Below are positions 1 through 6,887 of a stretch of DNA of 9,172 bases, piece after piece (positions within the stretch are counted from its first letter, which is position 1; the number at the start of each line of letters is the position of its first letter). Source of the stretch: Helicobacteraceae bacterium. Its GTDB lineage: Bacteria; Campylobacterota; Campylobacteria; Campylobacterales; SZUA-545. The DNA lies in contig JAITEA010000118.1 in assembly GCA_031282285.1 (NCBI GenBank), forward strand, positions 1-9,172, read 5' to 3'. The notes under the pieces are model-generated. The model searched no databases. It was not told the DNA's origin and saw only the letters and a program-made list of their open reading frames with translations. The position numbers were made by a program, and so were the translations under genes.

Positions 1-1
1 C

Positions 2-217
2 GATCAGCCCGCTATTTTGCAAGGCTCGGGCTGGCTACACGCGAAGCTGACGCTTGTCGCCGCGCTGGTTGGCTGGTTTTTCTACGCGGGATATTTGCGT
101 AAACGGCTCGCGGACGATACCTGCGTCAAAAGCGGCGTGTTTTTTCGCGTATTCAACGAGGTTCCGACGCTGTTTTTGATCGCGATTATTACATTGGTGG
201 TTATCAAGCCGTTTTAA
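2..217 (+). CDS. hemJ: HemJ-family protoporphyrinogen IX oxidase, C-terminal part (cut by left edge)
   Basis: The reading frame is open at the left edge (first full codon at base 2) and ends with TAA at 215-217, leaving about 71 residues. It contains the block GSGWLHAKLTLV, followed by a hydrophobic helix (LVAALVGWFFYAGYL), a polar stretch with R-K-R-L, the block FRVFNEVPT and a last hydrophobic helix ending VVIKPF. This is the C-terminal half of the HemJ (UPF0093/CopD-like) family, a roughly 140-200 residue four-helix membrane protein that oxidises protoporphyrinogen IX to protoporphyrin IX in haem synthesis in bacteria lacking HemG and HemY. The conserved W-L-H-x-K motif supports the family call. 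A TTG at 17 lies inside the conserved domain, so the true start is outside the window. Its upstream neighbours cannot be seen. The gene converges on the minus-strand block ending at 728. Confidence 0.85.
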   Translation, partial: DQPAILQGSGWLHAKLTLVAALVGWFFYAGYLRKRLADDTCVKSGVFFRVFNEVPTLFLIAIITLVVIKPF

Positions 218-235
218 CTTAGCGCAACTCGCGAT

Positions 236-266
236 AGCTTGGCGCTTGCCGACCGACCAGCTTTTT
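236..266 (+). terminator. Possible weak intrinsic terminator after hemJ
   Basis: About 20 bases after the hemJ stop, AGCTTGG (236-242) can pair with CCAGCT (257-262), with one T bulged and a 14-base loop. The descending arm runs straight into five T (262-266). The stem is short and GGC/GCC at 241-250 offers a competing fold, so this is only a candidate. Confidence 0.35.
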
Positions 267-530
267 ACGCCGTTTAGCCGCGATCTTGACCTGTTTTCGT
301 CGCGATCGCAATGTTGCGGAAACGACCTGTAGTTTTACGCGGCGATCGGCTAGAAAGAGGCGCAAACGATATGCGCGCCGCTAAAATATTGGCGGCGCCG
401 TTTAGCGTTAAGAAGCGCAATCGGTAGACGAGGGCAGGGCGTTTTACGGCGCATATTCGCGTCCTTGCGTCAGCCCCGCCACGCCGCCATTTTCCCCGTT
501 ACGCCGCCGCTCCAATAAACCGCGTTTTCC

Positions 531-596
531 GTCATTCCCGCCGTTTGCTTTCGCTTCCGCAAAAAGCGTTCATCGCGGAGTAAAGCAGGAATTCAT
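531..596. repeat. Degenerate REP/MITE-like inverted-repeat element
   Basis: The element opens with GTCATTCCCGC (531-541) and closes with GCAGGAATTCAT (585-596), the edge words often seen in dispersed palindromic repeats of proteobacteria. Nested pairings are present: ATTCC 534-538 with GGAAT 588-592, TGCTTT 546-551 with AAAGCA 582-587, and CGCTT 552-556 with AAGCG 564-568. This predicts a branched structure. Membership in a dispersed family cannot be shown from one copy. Confidence 0.4.
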
Positions 597-680
597 CTCT
601 AAAACTAAACATAATACAAGCGCTAACGCCAATCGTATTCGGCGCAAACTGTTATTTTTGGAGTCGCGCGCTTTTGCGGG

Positions 681-702
681 AAACGCAGAAATATCTGCAT
701 TC
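681..702 (-). terminator. Possible weak terminator of the glycan operon
   Basis: Read on the minus strand, GAATGCAGA pairs with TCTGCGTTT around a TATT loop (nine pairs, two of them G-T wobbles), beginning 25 bases after the methyltransferase stop. No clear T run follows the stem, so termination here is uncertain. Confidence 0.25.
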
Positions 703-727
703 GACGCTTAGGTTTGCGTAAAGCGGT

Positions 728-1843
728 TTAATCAAATTCAAGCGCTTTTTCAGGAACTATATCGTAGATTTTCATAGCGCGCTTTATTTCATCTTTCAAA
801 GACGAACCTATAACTAGCGCTTTCGGTTTTAATCCTTTTATATCTTCAACATATAATATAGGTTGCGCTATATTTGCTAAAAAGAATCCTTTTCTATTTA
901 TGTCGCTATCTAACGGAAATATGGGCGTATCGCGCAGATCGTCGTAGGAAAGCTGACTTAACAAGATTGCAGAAAAAGAACCAGTTCCCCACCAATAAAT
1001 TTCACTATGTTCTTTTAGGAAGTTTCGCGCGCATTTAACATTTTTGTTTAATTTGTCTTGTTGCAACTTAGCTTTTTGCGCCAAATCATACACGCTTTCA
1101 ATAGCGCCAGTTTTTACGATCTGCGACGCGTTCAAACGCTTGGCAAATACAACTATAATATTATCTTCATATTTTTCATAATCGATTATATTCAGTCCAT
1201 AAGAGTTTGCAAGATTTGTATAAAATAAGTAAGAGTAAAAGAAAAGATGTTGATGATGAAATCCGCTAAAATTTGGAGTTTCAATGATTATTTTACCATT
1301 ATTACTAAGCCGTGAAATCATATTGCGTAAAACAACAAAAGGATCCTGAAAATGTTCAAAAATATGCCTTAACACAAACAGATCAACAGTATCTATAAAA
1401 TCGCTTGCTTCGTAATATTTTTTATAAATATTCAATCCTTTAGATATTGCGATGTCAGATTGAGGAGAAGGATCAATCCCAGTTAAATCATTATAACCGC
1501 GATTTCTAAGCAGGTCTAGCAAAAAGCCGACAGAACTTCCAATTTCAACAATTTTGTCCCGCGCGTCTGAATGCCCGACAATCATATCGGCAATGTGACT
1601 AAAATGAGTATTTCCTATATTGTGAAACGGATCGATATATAAATAATTATCGTAAATATCGTTAAGCGTTTTCGGCGGCGCGGGATTACCGTTAAATCCC
1701 AGACCGCAACTAAGGCAAAGCTCTACGCTAAAAGGATAAAGTTTATTCTCGCCCGATCGCGCGACGGGGAGAGCCGATAAATATATAGGTAGCGTACCGC
1801 TGAAAAGCGTTTTGCTTTTACCGCCGCAAAAAGGACATAACAT
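728..1843 (-). CDS. Class I SAM-dependent methyltransferase with N-terminal zinc-binding domain and C-terminal C-methyltransferase-type domain
   Basis: Last gene of the operon, 371 residues. The layout is that of the sugar C-methyltransferase group (Methyltransf_13, then a SAM fold, then Methyltransf_14). An N-terminal zinc site is formed by C3-x2-C6 and C43-x2-C46. SAM motif I, VEIGSSVG, lies near residues 99-106, with an acidic loop GIDPSPQ and the later HIFEHFQDP and GKIIIETPN blocks. A C-terminal Rossmann-like part contains YWWGTGSFS. Known relatives methylate activated deoxysugars; here the acceptor could be the sugar or an attached acyl group, which cannot be told from sequence. I chose ATG at 1843 instead of the in-frame ATG at 1870 because GGAGG at 1855-1859 sits 11 bases before it and lies inside the longer version. 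It begins 7 bp after the acyltransferase frame ends. The gene is clearly AT-rich compared with ppk2 or trmL. Confidence 0.85.
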   Translation of the reverse strand: MLCPFCGGKSKTLFSGTLPIYLSALPVARSGENKLYPFSVELCLSCGLGFNGNPAPPKTLNDIYDNYLYIDPFHNIGNTHFSHIADMIVGHSDARDKIVEIGSSVGFLLDLLRNRGYNDLTGIDPSPQSDIAISKGLNIYKKYYEASDFIDTVDLFVLRHIFEHFQDPFVVLRNMISRLSNNGKIIIETPNFSGFHHQHLFFYSYLFYTNLANSYGLNIIDYEKYEDNIIVVFAKRLNASQIVKTGAIESVYDLAQKAKLQQDKLNKNVKCARNFLKEHSEIYWWGTGSFSAILLSQLSYDDLRDTPIFPLDSDINRKGFFLANIAQPILYVEDIKGLKPKALVIGSSLKDEIKRAMKIYDIVPEKALEFD

Positions 1844-1850
1844 AGAACGC

Positions 1851-2690
1851 CTAACCTCCAAACTTAACAAAAGAATATATATTTTCTTTTAACATTAAAA
1901 CGCCTATATCGTACAACTCTCTTGCCCTAACGCTTTTTATGTATCCGTCGCCAAGCCTAGAGACGCGCAAAACGCCCTCCCTCGTTAGCCTTTTTTCAAG
2001 CGCCGTCGTATCCAGCATAGGGTTTTTATTTAAATCTCTTATATAATAGTCGGCGTAAGAGTCAAAGCGCATTCCCAAATTGGTGATAGCGCCTTCAAAT
2101 CTTTTCATATAGCGATACGGTACGCCATTGCTCTGTTCGATATAATGGATAAAGGTTAAAGCGCTCAAGCCAATTCCAAACAAAACAATCCAAGCGTCGC
2201 TTTTAACCAGATTAGCAAAGGCGGAAGCGCCGCAAAAGCTTTAGTTATCCGACGTTAGAAAATCTTAGATAAATCTGCCTCGCCCAGCGACAGAAAATAT
2301 CGGATGCATATTGCGAAATACGCTTGGTTGTCGTCTAAAGGCTTCAGACAGAACTCCAACGGTCGACGCGGAGCGCTGGACATCGTAAGTTTCTTGTTTG
2401 CAAAAACTATAGGTAAATACAGGCATTAACAGAACGCCGTCTTCGCCTACGACTTTAAGAAAAGAGTCTATAAGCGAGTTGAAAAACCAAGCGCGATCAG
2501 TTATTGCTAGTTTTCCAAAAGGCGTTATATCGGAATGAACAAAGATCGCGTCGCCTTTTTTAATGAAACTCAAAGCTTCGACTATATCGCAAATTTCAAT
2601 TTTACGATTATCGCTTGCAATATAAAGCGAACGCGATTCACAGCCGCTAGCAGCGATATTGGGCGGCGCGTTATATTTTACATTTGACAT
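1851..2690 (-). pseudogene. AAC(3)-family (aminoglycoside 3-N-acetyltransferase-like) acyltransferase, interrupted by two in-frame TAA codons
   Basis: One 280-codon frame runs from ATG at 2690 to TAG at 1851-1853, the normal length for the AAC(3)/antibiotic-NAT family, but TAA occurs at codon 142 (2265-2267) and codon 150 (2241-2243). Seven sense codons (DFLTSDN) lie between them. Both halves stay in the same frame, so this is not a frameshift. The first half has KKGDAIFVHSDITPFGK, GEDGVLLMPVFTYSF and RNMHPIFSVAGRGRF; the second has KSDAWIVLFGIGLSALTFIHYIE and GMRFDSYADYYIRDL, in the family order. Resistance enzymes usually carry HPTHS where this has HPIFS, so it is probably a glycan acyltransferase and not a resistance gene. 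ATG at 2690 abuts the ACP stop, with AAGG eight bases upstream. It would transfer the ACP-bound acyl group to a sugar amine. The 141-residue N-terminal product and any product restarted after the stops are unlikely to work alone. Confidence 0.85.
1855..1859 (-). promoter_or_regulatory. Ribosome binding site that decides the methyltransferase start
   Basis: GGAGG on the minus strand, formed by the final Gly-Gly codons of the upstream acyltransferase frame, lies 11 bases before ATG at 1843. Its place argues against the longer start at 1870 and suggests the methyltransferase can be translated even if the upstream frame is interrupted. Confidence 0.6.
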
Positions 2691-2909
2691 TTATTTGCCT
2701 TTGAAAACGCTTTCAAGATCGCCGTAATTTTCTATTTCTGCGCTTTTTTTAGCGCTAACGCTAATCTCCGTCGCCTCGGAAAGCTCCATAATTAAAATAA
2801 GGTGATTAAAAGAGTCCCAGCCGTTGCTGTTTCGCTTAAAATCTTTATTGATTGCCTCTTTGGGCGTTCCCGTAACCTTTGAAAATATCTCTTTAATTTT
2901 ATCGCTCAT
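2691..2909 (-). CDS. Dedicated acyl carrier protein
   Basis: A 72-residue acidic helical protein with the phosphopantetheine attachment motif GWDSFNHL, the carrier Ser being residue 33, followed by a typical helix II (ILIMELSE). Standard ACPs are about 75-80 residues, so it is complete and slightly short. The ATG overlaps the FkbH stop in an ATGA arrangement, and AGGAGG (2914-2919) sits four bases upstream, a strong site. The stop TAA is followed directly by the ATG of the acyltransferase. Position between an FkbH-type loader and an acyltransferase indicates a pathway-specific carrier, probably for a glyceryl unit, and not the fatty-acid ACP. It must be activated by a phosphopantetheinyl transferase not seen here. 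A run of seven A (2744-2750 on the plus strand as T) lies in its coding sequence. Confidence 0.9.
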   Translation of the reverse strand: MSDKIKEIFSKVTGTPKEAINKDFKRNSNGWDSFNHLILIMELSEATEISVSAKKSAEIENYGDLESVFKGK

Positions 2910-4639
2910 AAAACCTCCTCAATTTTAATATATTCTGGGCATTTTACATCAAAATCGTTTGTGGAGTACTCTTCGTAGTCTTCTTCGGCTTTAACAAGCT
3001 TAAATCCCATTCTTTGGTAAAAATCTCTGGCGGGTAAATTTTTCGGAGTAAATATAATTTTGGCTTTGACCATAGTCGCGCCCTTGTCTTTAATGCGTTT
3101 GAACAACGATCGCAGCAACGCCTCTTCAGCCTTTTTCCCAATCACGCGGCAAGAAAGGAGAAAAGAGTCAATTTCCCAATAGTCATCTTGCGACACGGCG
3201 ATCGCCACGCCCGTCAGCCCGCTTTCTCCAAAGCGATCCGACACATAGGCGGCTAATAAAATTGCGCCGTTTTTAATCATCTGCTCTATATCTCCTGCGC
3301 CGTATCGTTTTGTAGTCATATTAAACTGGTTTGTTTTTTGCGTTAGCTGAGCTGCTCTAATAATATTTTCTTGCGTAATGCCCGTTATCTTGATTGATAT
3401 TTGTAGGGATGCAATGTAATCATCATAATTAAGCGTTTCAGCCAATTCTTGTCTCTTGCGCTCGGCTTGATACATAGCGCCTCGCATAGCGTCTTCCGCC
3501 GTAAAATCTAAAGTTCCAAACGGCGGCAAAGAGGCGACAATAGAGGGATAATAAAGCGGATCCGACGGCAGATCGGGGACAAATAGCGAAGGCAACTCTT
3601 TACGGGCACGATCTCTGTTGGTAGGATCGTCGTCGATAAAAATCATGCTATCTACGCCAAGCGATAGCTCTTGAGACAGCTCTTTTATCGATTGCGCTTT
3701 GTCGTTCCAGTTGATTCTGTATGCGGCAAAATCTTCTTTTTTAAGGACCATGTGCGGATGTTTTTCAAACATTTCCCACGCATCCGCTTCGTTGTTGCGG
3801 CTTGATATGGCTAATACAATTCCGCTTGCGCGGAGCGCAGCAAGCTGTTTTTGAAAATCGTAACACGGGCGACCAGCGCCGTTTGGCGAAAGTTCTACGC
3901 CATTTATTCCGTCTTCGCCGATAACGCCGCCCCAGATCGTGTTGTCAAGATCGATAACGATCGCTTTTTTCCCCATGCCAAGCTTTAGAAGTATATATTT
4001 GGCGTACTCGCTGGCAAGCGCTGGAAAAAGATTGGGGCGAACGCGAAAATCTCCTTCGTAATATAGTTTCAGATCTACGATATTTTTTTTACCTATTAAA
4101 GAGGTAAAAGCTTCAAAATCAAAAATCTTAATTTTTGGATTAGCTTCGGATAAATATAGCAGATCTTCATTTACGCGGCGCAACGCTCTGAAATATATCT
4201 TTTCGTTTATTCCAAGCGGAGAGTAAACGGGGATTGCGTAGTTTGAAAAGACAATAGTCGCGCTTACTTTAGAAGCCAAAAAAAGTAAAAGCGCTTTTAT
4301 TTTTTCAAAACCGCCGTTTATATCCGCCGCTATATCGCTTGCGTAGGGGTTTAATAGTCTATCGCCTATTAAATCTAGAATGTCGGTATGTATAAAAATG
4401 ATTTCGGGATTAAACCGATAAAGCGCTCCGCCGGCGTCGGCGATATCGGACAGATGTCCCATATAAGGCGAAAGATATATTTCGGCGTTAATTTTATTTT
4501 CCCAAAGCGTAACGCTTAATATCTGATCAAGCTTGGTTATTGTACCGCAGCTTAAAACGGCTACGCGGCACGCTGTATAATCGCTCGGAGGTTTCGGCGC
4601 GCTTCTAAAAGCGGCTATATAGTCGCTAAAGGTCGTCAT
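2906..4639 (-). CDS. FkbH-like HAD-superfamily (subfamily IIIC) glyceryl-transfer protein with C-terminal GNAT-like domain
   Basis: A 577-residue protein in three parts. Residues 1-220 match the N-terminal domain common to long FkbH-like proteins. Residues 224-360 are the HAD domain with AIVIDLDNTIWGGVIGEDG (D230, D232), RINWNDKAQS (K314) and MIFIDDDPTNRDRA (D336-D338). The C-terminal 150 residues have QLTQKTNQFNMTTKRY, SCRVIGKKAEEALL and TPKNLPARDFYQRMGF, a GNAT-like module. FkbH proteins dephosphorylate 1,3-bisphosphoglycerate while moving the glyceryl group to an ACP; the adjacent ACP fits exactly. Many relatives have CSKN after the second beta strand, where this one has SSRN (279-282). 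The start overlaps the upstream gene by 14 bp, with a GAGG about 14 bases away, so translation is probably coupled. It contains a run of eight A (4083-4090). Confidence 0.9.
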   Translation of the reverse strand: MTTFSDYIAAFRSAPKPPSDYTACRVAVLSCGTITKLDQILSVTLWENKINAEIYLSPYMGHLSDIADAGGALYRFNPEIIFIHTDILDLIGDRLLNPYASDIAADINGGFEKIKALLLFLASKVSATIVFSNYAIPVYSPLGINEKIYFRALRRVNEDLLYLSEANPKIKIFDFEAFTSLIGKKNIVDLKLYYEGDFRVRPNLFPALASEYAKYILLKLGMGKKAIVIDLDNTIWGGVIGEDGINGVELSPNGAGRPCYDFQKQLAALRASGIVLAISSRNNEADAWEMFEKHPHMVLKKEDFAAYRINWNDKAQSIKELSQELSLGVDSMIFIDDDPTNRDRARKELPSLFVPDLPSDPLYYPSIVASLPPFGTLDFTAEDAMRGAMYQAERKRQELAETLNYDDYIASLQISIKITGITQENIIRAAQLTQKTNQFNMTTKRYGAGDIEQMIKNGAILLAAYVSDRFGESGLTGVAIAVSQDDYWEIDSFLLSCRVIGKKAEEALLRSLFKRIKDKGATMVKAKIIFTPKNLPARDFYQRMGFKLVKAEEDYEEYSTNDFDVKCPEYIKIEEVL

Positions 4640-5900
4640 TTCTGGTTACAAGCCTCGCTTTTGTTAGGATATTTGCTATTTCTATCAGATCGCCGGCATA
4701 TACTCCTAGTATTTCCGCTATGTCGATCAGATCGTTAGTTCCGTCCGCATACGCTAAAAAATTCATAAGCGTTCGCACTTTATCGGCGCTGCCTTTTGCG
4801 CTCATAGTGGGATAAAGATTTCGCTTGCTCATTTGCGGTTCGCACAGGACTGTATTTGTATAAACATAGTTGGCTTCGGCTATATCTAGGCAACTTTTAA
4901 CGGCGTTAAAACCGCCTTCAAGCCCAGCGGGAGAGATCAGCCCCATATTGTCAAGCGAGGTGTGATATTCGGGATATTCGCCAAACTTTGAGCGCATAAT
5001 CAAACAGACGGGCAGATCAACGCCAGCAGAGCAATATTGCCGCTCGTCGCTGCCTCTATCCAAAAACGAATATCGCTTAAAATTAGGCGCGATATATTTA
5101 AGCGTATGGATGGCGATTTTGTCCGCCAGCGTATTGCCGTATCTTGAAGAGAGGTAAGAATAACATCTATCGTCGCCTATGCAGGTAAGTACAAATCCGG
5201 CAATCGTCCTCTCTTTCATCGTTTTCAAGTTGGCGCTCAAATAGACTATCGATCCTATAGTTTCGGGCGCAAATACTATACGATAGGTGTAACGACGCGG
5301 CGCTTCTTTCAAATAGCGCCCAAGCGCCGCGGCGACAACGGGACCAGATAACTCGTTATTTGCCATAGAAGGGTGGCAAATATAAGTAGAAAGTAAAATC
5401 TCTTTTTCGCTTTCGCCCTTAAGTACGCACTCCCCATATGTCAAATGTCCGTCAAAATGCCGAGAGTCTATCTTGACGCGATACTTTTTATGCGGCTCTT
5501 TTCTAAGCTCCTCTCTTTGGCTGTGCGCGATGCAAAATCCCCATCGTCTTTCGTAATAAGAGGTAACATACGCAACGGCGTTCGGAAGATCTTTGAGCGA
5601 GTAAAGATGCGAATCCAGCTCTTCAAAAGAGAGCGTTTCGTCAACCGCCGTCGAATAGCCCATTACATGCAGGTTGAGTTTTTTGAAATCGACTATTCTA
5701 TCGCCGCGCTCGTCGGCTATGTACGCGTCGTTTATCTCCCACTCTTGAGGCACAATCCAGTCAAACGCTTTTGTCCCCGTAGGAACTTTGCGAATCTCCA
5801 TTTCGGGCAGGATTGTCTGTATGTATCGCAAGGTTTCTTCCGCGCCTTTGCCCGTTATACTACGGCAGATTGGGAACAGATCGTTTGCCCAGCGATACAT
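4626..5900 (-). CDS. DUF4910/DUF2172 aminopeptidase-like (M28-fold) protein of surface-glycan loci
   Basis: First gene of the glycan block, 424 residues. The family signature is clear: LFPICRSITGKGAEETL at the N-terminus, STYICHPSMANNELSGPVV (171-189), FAPETIGSIVYL (210-221), RGSDERQYCSAGVDLPV (282-298) and YHTSLDNM (312-319), then a C-terminal winged-helix-like part. Candidate metal ligands are H176, E183, E213, D285 and H313, by analogy with M28 peptidases. Members sit in polysaccharide and flagellin-glycan clusters; C. jejuni Cj1295 is a recalled relative tied to methylated glyceric acid on flagellin glycan. The true biochemical reaction is unknown. I chose ATG at 5900 over the ATG at 5918 because GGAGA lies five bases before it and the family N-terminus begins there. 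It starts 31 bp after ppk2 ends and overlaps fkbH by 14 bp. Confidence 0.88.
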   Translation of the reverse strand: MYRWANDLFPICRSITGKGAEETLRYIQTILPEMEIRKVPTGTKAFDWIVPQEWEINDAYIADERGDRIVDFKKLNLHVMGYSTAVDETLSFEELDSHLYSLKDLPNAVAYVTSYYERRWGFCIAHSQREELRKEPHKKYRVKIDSRHFDGHLTYGECVLKGESEKEILLSTYICHPSMANNELSGPVVAAALGRYLKEAPRRYTYRIVFAPETIGSIVYLSANLKTMKERTIAGFVLTCIGDDRCYSYLSSRYGNTLADKIAIHTLKYIAPNFKRYSFLDRGSDERQYCSAGVDLPVCLIMRSKFGEYPEYHTSLDNMGLISPAGLEGGFNAVKSCLDIAEANYVYTNTVLCEPQMSKRNLYPTMSAKGSADKVRTLMNFLAYADGTNDLIDIAEILGVYAGDLIEIANILTKARLVTRNDDL

Positions 5901-5904
5901 TGTC

Positions 5905-5909
5905 TCTCC
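5905..5909 (-). promoter_or_regulatory. Ribosome binding site that decides the DUF4910 gene start
   Basis: GGAGA on the minus strand, four bases before ATG at 5900. The upstream in-frame ATG at 5918 has no such sequence before it. Confidence 0.55.
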
Positions 5910-5931
5910 GAGGCGCATTTGTGGCGCTTTG

Positions 5932-6840
5932 TTAATCGTCGATCTTTTCCGATCGGTGATAGCGGCTTACGACCGCGGGATCGGGGCTGAGCGAGTTTTT
6001 GGTTTTCTCCTTGCCGTCGTAATCGACAATCGACAGCACATATCGGATCGACTCCAGCCGCGCCGCCGCTTTGTCGTTACTATTGACGATGATCCACGGG
6101 CTGAAGCGCGTGTGCGTCCTGCTGAACATCTGCTCTTTGTAAAAAGTGGATTCGTCCCATTTTTTCTGCGCCTGCTTATCGACGGGGCTTAGCTTCCACT
6201 GCTTCAGCGGGTTGTGCTCGCGGGATGTGAACCGCTCCAGTTGCGTCTCTTTGGACACGCTGAACCAGAACTTGATCAGGATAATCCCGTCGTTGATCAG
6301 CGACTGCTCGATCTCTGGCGCCTCGTGCATAAACCGCTCGTATTGATCTTTGGTGCAAAAGCCAAAAACCGGCTCCACCACGGCGCGGTTATACCAACTG
6401 CGGTCAAAAAACACAATCTCGCCCGGGTTTGGCAACTGCGCCATATAGCGCTGAAAGTAGAACTGCCCAAGCTCGATCTCCGTAGGCTTTGGCAGCGCCA
6501 CGACGCGGTATTTGCGCGGGTTCAGCGCCTCGATAAACCGCTTGATCGCGCCGCCTTTGCCCGCCGCGTCGCGCCCCTCGAACAGTATCGCCACGCGCTG
6601 TTTGGTTTCGGCGACCCAATTTTGCATTTTGATCAACTCCACCTGCAACCGCTCAAGCTCTTTGGCGTACTCGACCGCCTTGATCGCCTTGTCCAGCCGC
6701 GCCTTGCCCACGATCTTTTTAAGCCCCGCGCTGGATTTCAGCAGTTCCAGCTTCTTGCGCAGTAGCGCGGCGCGCGCTTTGCCCTCCGGATCGTCCAGCT
6801 TCGATACGACAAACTCAAAATCTTCAAATAGACTTTCCAT
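5932..6840 (-). CDS. ppk2: Polyphosphate kinase 2 (PPK2 family, class I-like)
   Basis: A complete 302-residue cytoplasmic kinase that transfers phosphate between polyphosphate and nucleotides, generally favouring NTP formation from polyphosphate. Diagnostic motifs are Walker A FEGRDAAGKGG (87-97), Walker B EIVFFDRSWYNRA (141-153), the lid region FTSREHNPLKQWKLSP (204-219) and FSRTHTRFSPWIIVNSN (239-255). A charged helical segment (20-80) precedes the kinase core. The length matches one-domain PPK2 proteins. The start is supported by AAGGGGAG ending three bases before ATG. It is GC-rich (38 of 60 bases in the row from 6481), unlike the operon downstream. It is divergent from trmL, and 31 bp separate it from the DUF4910 gene, so read-through into the glycan block is possible but not shown. 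Confidence 0.95.
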   Translation of the reverse strand: MESLFEDFEFVVSKLDDPEGKARAALLRKKLELLKSSAGLKKIVGKARLDKAIKAVEYAKELERLQVELIKMQNWVAETKQRVAILFEGRDAAGKGGAIKRFIEALNPRKYRVVALPKPTEIELGQFYFQRYMAQLPNPGEIVFFDRSWYNRAVVEPVFGFCTKDQYERFMHEAPEIEQSLINDGIILIKFWFSVSKETQLERFTSREHNPLKQWKLSPVDKQAQKKWDESTFYKEQMFSRTHTRFSPWIIVNSNDKAAARLESIRYVLSIVDYDGKEKTKNSLSPDPAVVSRYHRSEKIDD

Positions 6841-6887
6841 AAACTCCCCTTGATAAAATTAGCTCAAATAATAGCTGGAAATAAATA
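6841..6887. promoter_or_regulatory. Short divergent promoter region between ppk2 and trmL
   Basis: Only 47 AT-rich bases separate the two divergent starts. A plus-strand -10-like TAAAAT lies at 6854-6859 and a minus-strand TATTAT at 6867-6872. If both are used, the promoters overlap, with short leaders on both sides. No clear -35 boxes are visible, and part of the signals must lie inside the opposing genes. Confidence 0.35.

Larger units (their letters stand above)
218..727. other. 510-bp gene-free region between convergent hemJ and the glycan operon
   Basis: No credible coding frame is seen on either strand. The left part (to about 560) is GC-rich with many CGCC and CGATCG words; the right part is more AT-rich. 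It contains a GC hairpin (GCGCCGC 375-381 with GCGGCGC 392-398, 10-base loop), two copies of ACGCCGCC (481-488 and 501-508), the structured repeat at 531-596 and a small hairpin near 681-702. The region could hold decayed gene remnants, but I recognise none. Confidence 0.6.

Noticed and set aside
375..398. Perfect 7-bp GC hairpin as the hemJ terminator
   Set aside because: It lies about 160 bases past the stop and is followed by only three T; the candidate at 236-266 fits better.
218..727. A tRNA or small RNA gene in the long gap
   Set aside because: I could not form a cloverleaf or find a promoter-hairpin-T-run set.
2241..2267. TAA reassigned as a sense codon in this organism
   Set aside because: TAA serves as the natural stop of hemJ, the ACP, ppk2, trmL and the sensor gene at expected protein ends.
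1851..2690. Frameshift as the cause of the split acyltransferase
   Set aside because: The two halves are in the same frame (start positions differ by a multiple of three); only stop codons separate them.
1851..2690. A functional aminoglycoside resistance gene
   Set aside because: It lies in an FkbH/ACP glycan operon, has HPIFS in place of HPTHS and carries two stops.
5445..6765. Several plus-strand frames of 66-183 codons across the DUF4910 gene and ppk2
   Set aside because: They lie antisense to strongly conserved proteins, show basic low-complexity translations without recognisable motifs, and arise from codon bias in GC-rich genes.
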